Part shown: positions 9,114 through 17,321 of the stretch, piece after piece
Numbering within the stretch: the first letter of the stretch is position 1
Layout of the letters: the number at the start of each line of letters is the position of its first letter
Assembly (NCBI GenBank): GCA_016873795.1
Contig: VGWA01000010.1
Span: 1 to 37,607, forward strand
DNA length: 37,607 bases
Reading direction: 5' to 3'
Source: Ignavibacteria bacterium
GTDB lineage: Bacteria > Bacteroidota > Ignavibacteria > Tepidaquicellales > Tepidaquicellaceae
Notes under the pieces: generated by a model
Databases searched by the model: none
What the model was told of the DNA's origin: nothing
The model's input: only the letters and a program-made list of their open reading frames with translations
Position numbers and translations under genes: made by a program

Positions 9114-10043
9114 CTAAAATTCCGTTTCTATGGATATATCATCTTCCGGAGGTCTTGTTCTGGTTATCATTTCGCCTAGCAGACCCAACGAAAAAAATTG
9201 AATCCCCACTATAATGGATAACACCCCTGCAAACAGCAATGGTCTGTTGCTTATATAAGAATCGAGAAAAATTTTCAGATATGTTAAATATAATGTTATA
9301 ATCAGACCGAGTAATATAAAGACCAACCCGGCAAATCCGAACAGGTGCAATGGTCTTCTGATAAATTTTGAGGTAAAATAAACAGTAAGCAAATCAAAAA
9401 AACCATTTAAAAATCTGCTGAATCCGAATTTTGTTTTTCCGTATTTGCGGGGGTGGTGTTTAACAATTTTTTCCGTTACTTTAAATCCTGACAGATGTGC
9501 CATTGCAGGAATAAACCTGTGAAGTTCCCCGTATATCTGTACTGATTTAATTACATCTTTTTTGTATGCTTTCAGTCCGCAATTAAAGTCGTGTAATCTG
9601 ACGCCCGAAATAACGGATGTGGAAAAATTAAAAAATTTTGATGTGTGTTTTTTTATAAACGGGTCGTGTCTGATTTTTTTCCAGCCCGATACAAGGTCAT
9701 ATCCTGAATTAATCTTCTCTATCAATTCAGGAATCTCTTCGGGGTCGTCCTGCAAATCCGCATCCATTGTAATTACAATGTCTCCTTTTGCCTTTTTGAA
9801 TCCTGCAGCGAGTGCCGCGGATTTACCGTAATTTCTTCTGAATTTTATACAGTGAACCTTGTTATCGCGTACATTGATATCTTTTATTATTTCATATGAT
9901 TTGTCGGTACTGCCGTCATCTACAAAAATTATTTCATAATCATAATTCAATTTACTGAATGCATTTTTTACCGAATCGGCTAATTCACTTATTGATTCCT
10001 CTTCATTATAAAGAGGTATTATTACGGATATTAAGGAGTTCAT
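9114..10043 (-). CDS. Membrane-anchored family 2 glycosyltransferase, DPM1/ArnC-like
   Basis: A 309-residue family 2 glycosyltransferase. The GT-A domain (about 1-220) has SVIIPLYNEEESI, IIFVDDGSTDKS and the metal-binding MDADLQDDPEEIP. Two membrane helices follow (about 235-262 and 272-297). This layout is that of polyprenyl-phosphate sugar transferases such as ArnC, GtrB or DPM1-like enzymes, which load a sugar onto a lipid carrier on the cytoplasmic face. The sugar cannot be told from sequence. It leads a string with lpxA and panB, and a GT-C-like protein that could use such a carrier lies at 33237-34676. Confidence 0.88.
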   Translation of the reverse strand: MNSLISVIIPLYNEEESISELADSVKNAFSKLNYDYEIIFVDDGSTDKSYEIIKDINVRDNKVHCIKFRRNYGKSAALAAGFKKAKGDIVITMDADLQDDPEEIPELIEKINSGYDLVSGWKKIRHDPFIKKHTSKFFNFSTSVISGVRLHDFNCGLKAYKKDVIKSVQIYGELHRFIPAMAHLSGFKVTEKIVKHHPRKYGKTKFGFSRFLNGFFDLLTVYFTSKFIRRPLHLFGFAGLVFILLGLIITLYLTYLKIFLDSYISNRPLLFAGVLSIIVGIQFFSLGLLGEMITRTRPPEDDISIETEF

Positions 10044-10315
10044 TCTTGACTCGCAGAATTAATTATACTTTTGTTAAAATTAATCTGATGTAAACTAACT
10101 TTAAAAATTGTAAAATTCAATTTATAAAATACTGAAACTGTCAAAAATTTTTGCTTATTTTAAATTAAAAACGAATTAATTATTAAAAAACGTTTGGTAA
10201 TTATTTTAGGTTAAATTTGTTTTAATTATCAGTTTTCTGCAATATTAACAGGATTGATTTTTTTAAAAAATTAAATCATATTAAACGTCAATCTGAAATT
10301 TTAAAATCTTAATTT
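10044..10315. other. Divergent AT-rich intergenic region
   Basis: These 272 bases separate the minus-strand glycosyltransferase string from the plus-strand PorZ-like gene and must hold promoters for both. A TAAATTTG at 10212-10219 matches the Bacteroidota -7 consensus TAnnTTTG for the rightward gene. The nearest upstream TTTG is only 15 bases away, shorter than expected, so the assignment is weak. No open frame, RNA gene or strong hairpin was seen. Confidence 0.4.
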
Positions 10316-12598
10316 ATGCTTAGAAAAACGATTTTTCTGATATTAATTGTATTTTTCATTTTTAGCCTGAATGCTTATACGAATTCCAGATGGGAAACAT
10401 TCACGGATATGAAGGGTATTGTTTCTGTTTCTGTTACGAGAGATAATAATTCGGCTTTCTGCGCAACTAAAGGCGGACTGTTTATGCTTAACCTCAACGA
10501 CGGCAGTATTATACAAAAATATACCAATATTAACGGCTTGATTAATATCGATTTAACCACGTGCATTCTTGATTATCAGGATAGGTTATGGATTGGGGCG
10601 TCTGATGGTTCAGTATCGGTTTTTGATTATAAAAATAATTCCTGGAAATATATTTATGATATTAAAAATTCTTCAGAGAATAATAAATCTGTAAATGATT
10701 TTGTTTTATACGGTACGGATATATATGCGGCAACCGGATACGGTGTGCAAAGAATATCGACGTTAAATTACAATTTTGTTGATGCTCCGTATTATAAACT
10801 GGGTACATTATCCATTAAGACGGCAGTAAATTCACTGACAATAAAAAATGATACGATATATGCCGCTACTTCATCCGGTATTGCTTATGCACCTTTAAGA
10901 AATTCTAATCTGAATAATCCCTCTTCCTGGACAACTTATAACCTGACTCCCTTTAATGTTAATGTAAGAACAAATGCGGTTTTTGACAACAAGGTTTTTT
11001 TCGGCTCTGACGGGGGATTCGGTTATTTTGACGGTATTGCCTGGTATGATTATCCGAATTCACTCGTATCAAGAGCAAAGACTAAATTTGTAACATCTTC
11101 CGGTGATTCATTGTTTTTTGTTTCCAATAATGTTGTTTATTATGCAACCCGTTCTAACTTACCGTTCATTAATGTCTTTTTTAATGCGGCAAACTGGACA
11201 TATATAGATTTTTACGGTTCACAGCAGCGAAACGTATTCGGAGGTACATCTGATAAAGGAATATACATGGATTTGGGGAGCGGATATTCATTTGTTGCTC
11301 CGAACGGACCGCAAAGAAGTTTGTTTGCTTATCTGTCGGTTGATGAGATGGGAACTCTCTGGTGTGCCGGAGGAAGCGCAGATGCGGGTTTTTACAGTTT
11401 CGACGGGGAAACTTTTACTAATTACAGTATTTATCAAACTCCTCAGCTTGGCAGTAGTAATAATTTTCATAAAATTACAACAGACAGAAATGTAGTTTGG
11501 GCATTGAGTCCGGGAGGAGGTCCGACCTTTATGTCGGGAAATGTAATCAGGAATTTTAATACAAAAAATAGTATTCTTCCCGGAATTCCGTCTGACCCGA
11601 ATTATTGTGTACCTAACGGAATAGCTTATGATAATAACGGTGTCGCCTGGTGTACGTTTTATGAGGTTAACAGCGGAAAATCCTTATACGCTTATCTTGG
11701 TGATACGGTATGGTACGGAATTACAAATCCTTCGATTGTTTTGGTGGCTAATTTTGAAGAAATTGCAGTTGATAATTATAATACAAAATGGATTGTTTCA
11801 GGATACCTCTCTCCGCGCGGATTGTATTTCTATAACGAGAATGGTACTCTTCAGCAGCCGCAGGATGATATATACGGAATATACACTACGGCAGATTTCG
11901 GTGAGGGTGTAAATGATGTTTTCGATGTGATTGTCGACAGAAACGGTGAGGTCTGGGCAGCAACCGATAATGGTGTATTTATAATAGCTAATCCTCAGGC
12001 AGTTCTGCAATATCCGGGTCAAAAACCCCCCGCTGTTAAAATGTCTTTAATCTCCGGAAATCTTAAAGTTCCTTTTACGGAATTCTGCTATTGTATTACA
12101 TCGGATATTCTGAACCAAAAATGGATAGGGACTCAAAATAACGGGGTATTCCATATATCTGCAGATGGTTCAACATTAATAGAACAGCTGAACGTGAGCA
12201 ACAGTCCTATACTTAGTAATAATATAAAATCGATAGTAGTAAACGGAAAAAACGGAAAAGCGTATTTTGGAACTTTATCCGGCTTATCTTCATACCAGAC
12301 AAATGCCGTTCAACCGGTAGCGGAATTTGATAAAATTAAATGTTCGCCTAATCCTTACCTTCTTCCCGCTAATGTGGATTTGAAAATTGACGGATTGGTA
12401 GAAAATTCCGTAATAAAAATTATTTCGCTTACAGGTGAGTTAATAAATACTTTCGAATCGCCGGGCGGCAGAATAGCAACATGGAACGGAAGAGATTCCA
12501 AAGGAGATATAGTCCCTTCGGGAATATATATTATAGCTGCATATAACAAGGAAGGAACGAAAGTCGGGACTGGAAAAGTTGCAATTATAAAAAAATAA
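10316..12598 (+). CDS. PorZ-like secreted two-propeller protein with T9SS-type C-terminal domain
   Basis: A 760-residue secreted protein with a signal peptide (about 1-20). It starts with the two-component-regulator propeller pattern also found in PorZ: a WETFTD segment, then GGLFMLNLNDGS, INGLINIDLTTC and LWIGASDGSVSVFD. Further blade motifs (VWAATDNGVFII, KWIGTQNNGVFHIS) continue to about residue 660. The last 90 residues (CSPNPYLLP... WNGRDSKGDIVPSGIYII... GKVAIIKK) form a FlgD-like/T9SS sorting domain. P. gingivalis PorZ, part of the T9SS attachment complex with PorU, has similar architecture and length. PorZ identity is plausible, but other propeller proteins share this build, and no porU is in view. 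The start is supported by the signal peptide. Confidence 0.7.
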   Translation: MLRKTIFLILIVFFIFSLNAYTNSRWETFTDMKGIVSVSVTRDNNSAFCATKGGLFMLNLNDGSIIQKYTNINGLINIDLTTCILDYQDRLWIGASDGSVSVFDYKNNSWKYIYDIKNSSENNKSVNDFVLYGTDIYAATGYGVQRISTLNYNFVDAPYYKLGTLSIKTAVNSLTIKNDTIYAATSSGIAYAPLRNSNLNNPSSWTTYNLTPFNVNVRTNAVFDNKVFFGSDGGFGYFDGIAWYDYPNSLVSRAKTKFVTSSGDSLFFVSNNVVYYATRSNLPFINVFFNAANWTYIDFYGSQQRNVFGGTSDKGIYMDLGSGYSFVAPNGPQRSLFAYLSVDEMGTLWCAGGSADAGFYSFDGETFTNYSIYQTPQLGSSNNFHKITTDRNVVWALSPGGGPTFMSGNVIRNFNTKNSILPGIPSDPNYCVPNGIAYDNNGVAWCTFYEVNSGKSLYAYLGDTVWYGITNPSIVLVANFEEIAVDNYNTKWIVSGYLSPRGLYFYNENGTLQQPQDDIYGIYTTADFGEGVNDVFDVIVDRNGEVWAATDNGVFIIANPQAVLQYPGQKPPAVKMSLISGNLKVPFTEFCYCITSDILNQKWIGTQNNGVFHISADGSTLIEQLNVSNSPILSNNIKSIVVNGKNGKAYFGTLSGLSSYQTNAVQPVAEFDKIKCSPNPYLLPANVDLKIDGLVENSVIKIISLTGELINTFESPGGRIATWNGRDSKGDIVPSGIYIIAAYNKEGTKVGTGKVAIIKK

Positions 12599-12602
12599 TA
12601 AT

Positions 12603-12630
12603 CGTTCCTGCAAAAGCAGGGATATGAACG
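12603..12630. repeat. Small palindromic hairpin between porZ-like and hisA-like genes
   Basis: CCTGC (12607-12611) and GCAGG (12616-12620) form a stem with an AAAA loop. Outer CGTTC (12603-12607) and GAACG (12626-12630) are also complementary. No T run follows, so it is not a standard terminator. The core resembles short interspersed palindromes found in many genomes. Only one such copy was noticed in this window. Confidence 0.45.
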
Positions 12631-12671
12631 AATTTAAAAATCCGCTAATAACAAACCGCTAATCACCGACA

Positions 12672-13433
12672 ATGCTGATAATACCGGTAATAGATATTAA
12701 AAACGAAAGGTGCGTAAGAATAATAGAAGGTCACGGAGAAAAAACAATGTATTATTCTGAAAGACCTCTTCAGGTGGCAAAGTTGTTCAGGAAAGAAAAT
12801 TTTAAAGCTCTGCATATTACTGACTTGGATGCCGCAGTTTACGGGGATACAAAGAATCATAACCTTATCAGAGAAATAACCAAATCTATAGATATTCCCG
12901 TTCAACTGGCAGGCGGAATTAAAAGTTATGAAATTGCAGAGTATTGTTTCAGGGAACTTGGTGTTTACCGTGTTATAGTCGGGACAACTGCACTTACGAA
13001 TCCGGAAATGATTAGAAATATTATAAAGGATTTTTCTAACACTAAAATAGTAATAGGAATCGATGAAAAGCTCAACAATGTGGTTACAAACGGATGGATA
13101 GAATATGCAAATATTACTCCCCTTGACTTTTCAAAATATATGGAAACTCTTGGGGTAAAAAGAATAATATATCAGGATGTTACGAGAGTCGGTAATTTAT
13201 GCGGACCTTTTGTCGATAGAGTCAGGGAAATCGCTCTGAACACTAATTTAAAAATTACCGTAGCGGGCGGGGTGTCCGATTACAGAGATTTAAAAGTACT
13301 TAAGGATTTAAACATACCAAACGTTGATTCGGTTATGATAGGAAGAGCTTTATATGAAAATAAATTTCCCTGTCAGAAGATGTGGAGAGATATAGAGAGT
13401 ATAGATATTTCGCTGGAATTACCCGAGGTCTGA
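12672..13433 (+). CDS. Divergent HisA-like (beta/alpha)8-barrel protein
   Basis: A 253-residue barrel of the HisA/HisF family. HisA isomerises ProFAR in histidine synthesis. The best match is HisA: IPVIDIKNERCVRIIEG with Asp8, VDLD-like TDLDAA (50-55), AGGIKS (80-85), IGIDEKLNNVVTNGW with Asp131 (equivalent to catalytic Asp127 of T. maritima HisA) and AGGV (198-201). The loop that reads TEIEKDG in T. maritima and TDIxRDG in most others is QDVTRVG here (168-174), so the usual Thr and Asp are Gln168 and Val173. It stands alone, away from other his genes. The stop overlaps the hutI stop by 15 bases. Either a divergent HisA or a repurposed paralogue; the fold is certain, the function is not. Confidence 0.75.
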   Translation: MLIIPVIDIKNERCVRIIEGHGEKTMYYSERPLQVAKLFRKENFKALHITDLDAAVYGDTKNHNLIREITKSIDIPVQLAGGIKSYEIAEYCFRELGVYRVIVGTTALTNPEMIRNIIKDFSNTKIVIGIDEKLNNVVTNGWIEYANITPLDFSKYMETLGVKRIIYQDVTRVGNLCGPFVDRVREIALNTNLKITVAGGVSDYRDLKVLKDLNIPNVDSVMIGRALYENKFPCQKMWRDIESIDISLELPEV

Positions 13434-14696
13434 GGTTTTGTAAACTTTACCTTTTTTCATTACCGTAAGTAATTGGTTTACTCCGAAATGATAAATCAGT
13501 TCCTTGTAGGAGTCAAAATCAAAAATAATTAAGTCAGCCTGTTTTCCCTGTTGTATGCTTCCTGTTTTATTTTGCATTTGAAGTGCGAAAGCGGGATTAA
13601 TAGTAACCGAATTGATAATTTCTTCTGCAGTCATTTTCAATTTCAGAGATGCAAGAGACATAATTATCTGCATGTTTTCAGTCATACAGCTTCCCGGATT
13701 GAAGTCAGTTGCAAGTGCAACGGGTACGTTTTTTTCTATCAATTTTCTTGCCGGTGCGTATTTTATATCGAGAAAATATGAAACACCGGGTAACATTACC
13801 GCAACAATATTTTTGTCTCTTAACTTATTTATATCTTTATCGTTTATCACTTCCAGATGGTCAACCGACACACAAGCTGTATTGATTGCAGCTTCGATTC
13901 CGCCCGTCGAATAGAACTGGTCTGTATGAAGTTTCGGCAGTAATCCGAAATTTTTCCCTTCAAATAAAATTTTTTCCGTTTCTTCCGCACTGAAGTAATT
14001 TCTTTCGCAAAACACGTCTATAAAAACCGCAAGTTGCTTTTTAGAAACAGCCGGTATCATTTCTCTTATGATATATTCGATGTAATCTTTTTTTGTTCTT
14101 TCTGCCGGTATGCTGTGTGCTCCGAGGAATGTAGGTATCAGGTCTAAACCGTAAATATTGTTTTTGTTTAAATCATTAATTACTTTCAGCATTTTTATCT
14201 CATTGCTTAAATCTAATCCATAACCTGATTTTCCCTCGATTGTTGTGGTTCCGTATTTTAAAAAATTTGTCAAACGTCTTTCTGTTATTTCTTTAAGCTT
14301 TTTCAATGCAGTCTTTCTGACTGAGTTGACGGTTGCGGATATACCGCCTCCTGATTTTGCAATTTGTTCGTAAGTTTTTCCCGAAATTCTCATTTCGTAT
14401 TCGTTTGCTCTCGAACCGCTGAAAACAAAATGTGTATGACAGTCGACGAAACCGGGCAGTACGGTTTTTTTGCTGCAATCGATTTCGCTGATTTCAGATG
14501 CCGGTATTTTATACTTTTTCAGAAAATATCCCAGCTTATCCATTTTACCGGAATATAATATCCTGCTGTTATTGATTAGTACTGCTCCGTTATTTACAAG
14601 GCCTATATCATTTAATGATTTCCCTTTTTTGGGTGATGTATCAAAATGACAGCATGTGACGAGATTTGATATATCTTTTAATAAAATTGGATTCAT
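13419..14696 (-). CDS. hutI: Imidazolonepropionase HutI
   Basis: A 425-residue amidohydrolase of HutI type. It opens the imidazolone ring to N-formimino-glutamate in histidine degradation. The metal-binding GFVDCHTHFVFSGSRANEYE, the KSGGGI segment, EGKSGYGLDL and the later LHTDQFYSTGGIEAA with VSVDHLE, and ATDFNPGSCMTENMQ are typical. Length matches the family (about 405-420). It is the last gene of the minus-strand string, one base after the phosphohexomutase gene. No hutH, hutU or hutG is nearby. Its 3' end overlaps the HisA-like gene on the other strand. Confidence 0.94.
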   Translation of the reverse strand: MNPILLKDISNLVTCCHFDTSPKKGKSLNDIGLVNNGAVLINNSRILYSGKMDKLGYFLKKYKIPASEISEIDCSKKTVLPGFVDCHTHFVFSGSRANEYEMRISGKTYEQIAKSGGGISATVNSVRKTALKKLKEITERRLTNFLKYGTTTIEGKSGYGLDLSNEIKMLKVINDLNKNNIYGLDLIPTFLGAHSIPAERTKKDYIEYIIREMIPAVSKKQLAVFIDVFCERNYFSAEETEKILFEGKNFGLLPKLHTDQFYSTGGIEAAINTACVSVDHLEVINDKDINKLRDKNIVAVMLPGVSYFLDIKYAPARKLIEKNVPVALATDFNPGSCMTENMQIIMSLASLKLKMTAEEIINSVTINPAFALQMQNKTGSIQQGKQADLIIFDFDSYKELIYHFGVNQLLTVMKKGKVYKTSDLG

Positions 14697-14697
14697 T

Positions 14698-16131
14698 CTA
14701 TATTTTTCTCTTGATGAAATGTTTTATGAAATTTTTTTGAAGTTCTTCCGCCTGTGTTTTTGAATGGGCTTCGGTTATTATTCTGATTATCGGTTCCGTA
14801 TTGGACTTGCGAAGATGTATCCAGTAATCTTTGAAATCGAGTTTTATTCCGTCTTTCAGATTAATGCCGCAGTCTTTTCTGTTCTTAAATTTTTTCTTTA
14901 TGTTTTCCAGAATTTTGTCGCCGCTGTTTAATTTCCTGTTTCTGCCGTCACCGGTGATTATTTTATTTTTTATAATGTGATATTCCGGTAAAGTCTTTTT
15001 ATATTCGCTTAATTTGCCTTTAAATCCGGCAAGTTCATTTAATATTAATACAATACCTGTTATTGCATCTCTTCCGTAATGACCTCCGTATTTGTCCGGT
15101 AATATTATGCCTCCGCTGCCTTCTCCGCCAATACAGGAACCGTTTCTTTTCATTTCGCTGACTACGTTTATTTCTCCGACCGGAGTTGTTATAACTTCGG
15201 CGGAAAAACCGCGTGCGATGTCTCTGACGGCTCTCGTAGTTGATAAGTTTACCGTTACCTTATTATTCTTTGCAGTTATTTTTCTTAATATGTGTTTTAC
15301 TGCAGTAGTTATCGTATTTTCCTCTCCGAACGGTTCTCCTTTGTCTGTTATTAAAACGAGCCTGTCCGAGTCCGGGTCAACGGCTATTCCCATATCTGCT
15401 TTATTTTTCACTACTTCGGACATCAGTATCTTAAGATTTTCAGGTATGGGCTCAGGATTATGCGGAAATATACCGGAACAGTCAGTGAATAATTCAATAA
15501 CCCTGCATCCGAGTTTTCTCAAAAGTTTTGGTACAATAATCGAACCGGAAGAATTAACGGCATCAACAACAACTTTAAATTTTCTTTCTCTTATTGCTTT
15601 TCTGTTTATAAATTTAACATTCAACGCTTTTTCGATGTGCCTGTCTGTCCAGCTTATGTCTTTAACCGTAGATTTCAGTTCACCGAATCGTGTTTCGGAG
15701 AAACGGGTTGACCCTTTTTTAATTAGCCGCAGAATTTTATTTACTTCCTCGATTTGTGGGGTGTCAAGGAATGTTCCGTTACAGTTTAAGAATTTTAATC
15801 CGTTCCATTTCTGCGGATTATGTGAAGCAGTAATTGAAATTCCGCCTGCCGCCTTTAAGTATTCCGTTGCTATCTGTACCGTCGGGGTTGGAACTACACC
15901 TATATCCGTTATATGAAATCCATTCAGGAAAAGATTTGATATCACCAGATTCGCTATTATTTCTCCGTAAAGTCTTCCGTCACGCCCTATAACAATTTTT
16001 TTTGATTTATTTTTTTCTTTGACGTATAATCCGAAAGCATTTGAATATTTTATTATATCGTCAGTTCTCAGAGTTTCACCGTATATTCCTCTCAATCCCG
16101 AAACAGAAAATATTAGTTCCTCTCTTTTCAT
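14698..16131 (-). CDS. Phosphohexomutase, probable phosphoglucosamine mutase
   Basis: A 477-residue alpha-D-phosphohexomutase. Four family motifs are intact: the phosphoserine loop TASHNPQKWNGLKF, the metal loop DPDSDRL, the sugar-binding GEGSGGIILP and the phosphate-binding RKSNTEPIIRI. The best guess is GlmM-type activity (glucosamine-6-P to glucosamine-1-P), because the gene overlaps by four bases (ATGA) a GlmU-type uridyltransferase gene. Phosphomannomutase or phosphoglucomutase activity cannot be excluded. The short ASHNPxxWNGLKF loop resembles the archaeal/Chlorobi type rather than the E. coli GlmM. The 274-residue plus-strand open frame inside it is a shadow. Confidence 0.85.
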   Translation of the reverse strand: MKREELIFSVSGLRGIYGETLRTDDIIKYSNAFGLYVKEKNKSKKIVIGRDGRLYGEIIANLVISNLFLNGFHITDIGVVPTPTVQIATEYLKAAGGISITASHNPQKWNGLKFLNCNGTFLDTPQIEEVNKILRLIKKGSTRFSETRFGELKSTVKDISWTDRHIEKALNVKFINRKAIRERKFKVVVDAVNSSGSIIVPKLLRKLGCRVIELFTDCSGIFPHNPEPIPENLKILMSEVVKNKADMGIAVDPDSDRLVLITDKGEPFGEENTITTAVKHILRKITAKNNKVTVNLSTTRAVRDIARGFSAEVITTPVGEINVVSEMKRNGSCIGGEGSGGIILPDKYGGHYGRDAITGIVLILNELAGFKGKLSEYKKTLPEYHIIKNKIITGDGRNRKLNSGDKILENIKKKFKNRKDCGINLKDGIKLDFKDYWIHLRKSNTEPIIRIITEAHSKTQAEELQKNFIKHFIKRKI

Positions 16132-16901
16132 ATTTGTTTGATTTTGCCTGATTGTTTCTGCATTAATATAAGTTGTTCTAATGTATTGATTCCCGATATT
16201 TCATTTCTGTCTTTAATCCTGAAAGCACCTATCTTATATCCGTTTTTCCGAAAATATTTAAATACGTCGGTCAGATAATATTCCTTCTGAGCATTGTCTT
16301 TTCGCAGTGTTTTAAGTGCCTCGAACAATATCTTACTGTCTGTCAGATATATTCCAGAGTTTATTTCTTTTATTTTCTTTTGTTTTTCGCTTGTATCTTT
16401 TTCTTCTTTTATATCTGTAAAGTTTTTTTGTGAATCCCTGATGATTCTTCCGTAACCCGACGGATTATCCATTACAGCCGATATCAATGAAGCTCTGAAT
16501 TTATTTTCTCTGTGGTATTCAATAAACTTATTCAGAGTTTTTTCTCTTAATAACGGAACATCTCCCGATAATATAAGAACGATTCCTTTATAATTACCGA
16601 GATATTTTTTGGTTTTAATAACCGCATGACCTGTTCCTAACTGTTTGTCCTGATGAGCAAAATAAATTTTTTTAAACTCAGGATTTTCCTTCCCGTTAAA
16701 TTTCTTGTTGATGAATTCTAATACCGATTTTTTTTGGTGTCCTACAACAATAATTATTTTTTCAGATTTTATTTTCAGTGCGAGGTTAACAACATATTCA
16801 ATGAGAGGTTTACCTGCAAGCTCATACATGACCTTTGATTTCTCGGGATTTTTCATTCTTTTTCCTTTGCCTGCTGCAAGAATAACCGTAGCTGTTTTCA
16901 T
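16128..16901 (-). CDS. GlmU-type nucleotidyltransferase, pyrophosphorylase domain only
   Basis: A 257-residue protein equal to the N-terminal half of GlmU, which makes UDP-GlcNAc from GlcNAc-1-P and UTP. It shows the nucleotide-binding ILAAGKGKRMKNPEKSKVMYEL, the GlmU-like KQLGTGHAVI, LSGDVPLL and the late GIYLTDSKILFEAL. The left-handed beta-helix acetyltransferase half of standard 450-residue GlmU is absent, and the next gene begins in the overlapping ATGA. The acetyl step must be done by a protein encoded elsewhere, or the protein uses another sugar phosphate. It is 53 bases downstream of panD. Confidence 0.85.
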   Translation of the reverse strand: MKTATVILAAGKGKRMKNPEKSKVMYELAGKPLIEYVVNLALKIKSEKIIIVVGHQKKSVLEFINKKFNGKENPEFKKIYFAHQDKQLGTGHAVIKTKKYLGNYKGIVLILSGDVPLLREKTLNKFIEYHRENKFRASLISAVMDNPSGYGRIIRDSQKNFTDIKEEKDTSEKQKKIKEINSGIYLTDSKILFEALKTLRKDNAQKEYYLTDVFKYFRKNGYKIGAFRIKDRNEISGINTLEQLILMQKQSGKIKQI

Positions 16902-16954
16902 ATTAACTCAATTAAAAATTGGCAATGACCTTTTGCGAATTGCGAACTGAGGAA

Positions 16955-17305
16955 TTACTTGATTATCCTGTTCTTTTTATCTACCAATATTTTTTTAGGT
17001 TTATAACCGTTTAATTCGCTGTATTCAAAAACGCCGTATGCCATTACGATTATTTCATCGCCGACTTGTCCGAGCCGCGATGAAGGACCGTTCAGGCATA
17101 CTATTCCGCTGTTTCTTTCTCCCTCTATAAGATATGTCTCGAATCTTTCTCCGTTATTAAAATTTACAACATGAACTTTTTCATAGGGATGCATTCCCGC
17201 CGCTTCCATCAGTTCAGCGTCAAGGGTCAAACTGCCCTCATAATGCAATTCCGCCATTGTTACCGTTGCTTTGTGTATTTTCGATTTTAACATTGTTATT
17301 TTCAT
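16955..17305 (-). CDS. panD: Aspartate 1-decarboxylase PanD
   Basis: A 116-residue pyruvoyl enzyme that makes beta-alanine from aspartate for pantothenate. The self-cleavage site Gly24-Ser25 sits in HYEGSLTLD, and Lys9 and later catalytic residues (NNGERFETYLIEG, LNGPSSRLGQ) are present. Length is typical. Unlike most genes here it has a clear Shine-Dalgarno (AAAGGAG, minus strand, around 17315-17321), nine bases before the ATG. It follows panC by 14 bases, and the two enzymes feed one another: PanC uses the beta-alanine PanD makes. Confidence 0.96.
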   Translation of the reverse strand: MKITMLKSKIHKATVTMAELHYEGSLTLDAELMEAAGMHPYEKVHVVNFNNGERFETYLIEGERNSGIVCLNGPSSRLGQVGDEIIVMAYGVFEYSELNGYKPKKILVDKKNRIIK

Positions 17306-17311
17306 ATATAT

Positions 17312-17321
17312 CTTCTCCTTT
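17312..17321 (-). promoter_or_regulatory. Strong Shine-Dalgarno of panD
   Basis: The minus strand reads AAAGGAGAAG here, with AGGAG nine bases before the panD ATG. It overlaps the panC stop codon (17320-17322). It is notable because most starts in the window lack such a site. Confidence 0.75.

Noticed and set aside
15092-15916. 274-codon plus-strand open frame
   Set aside because: It lies wholly antisense to the phosphohexomutase gene, whose four motifs are intact, and resembles no known family.
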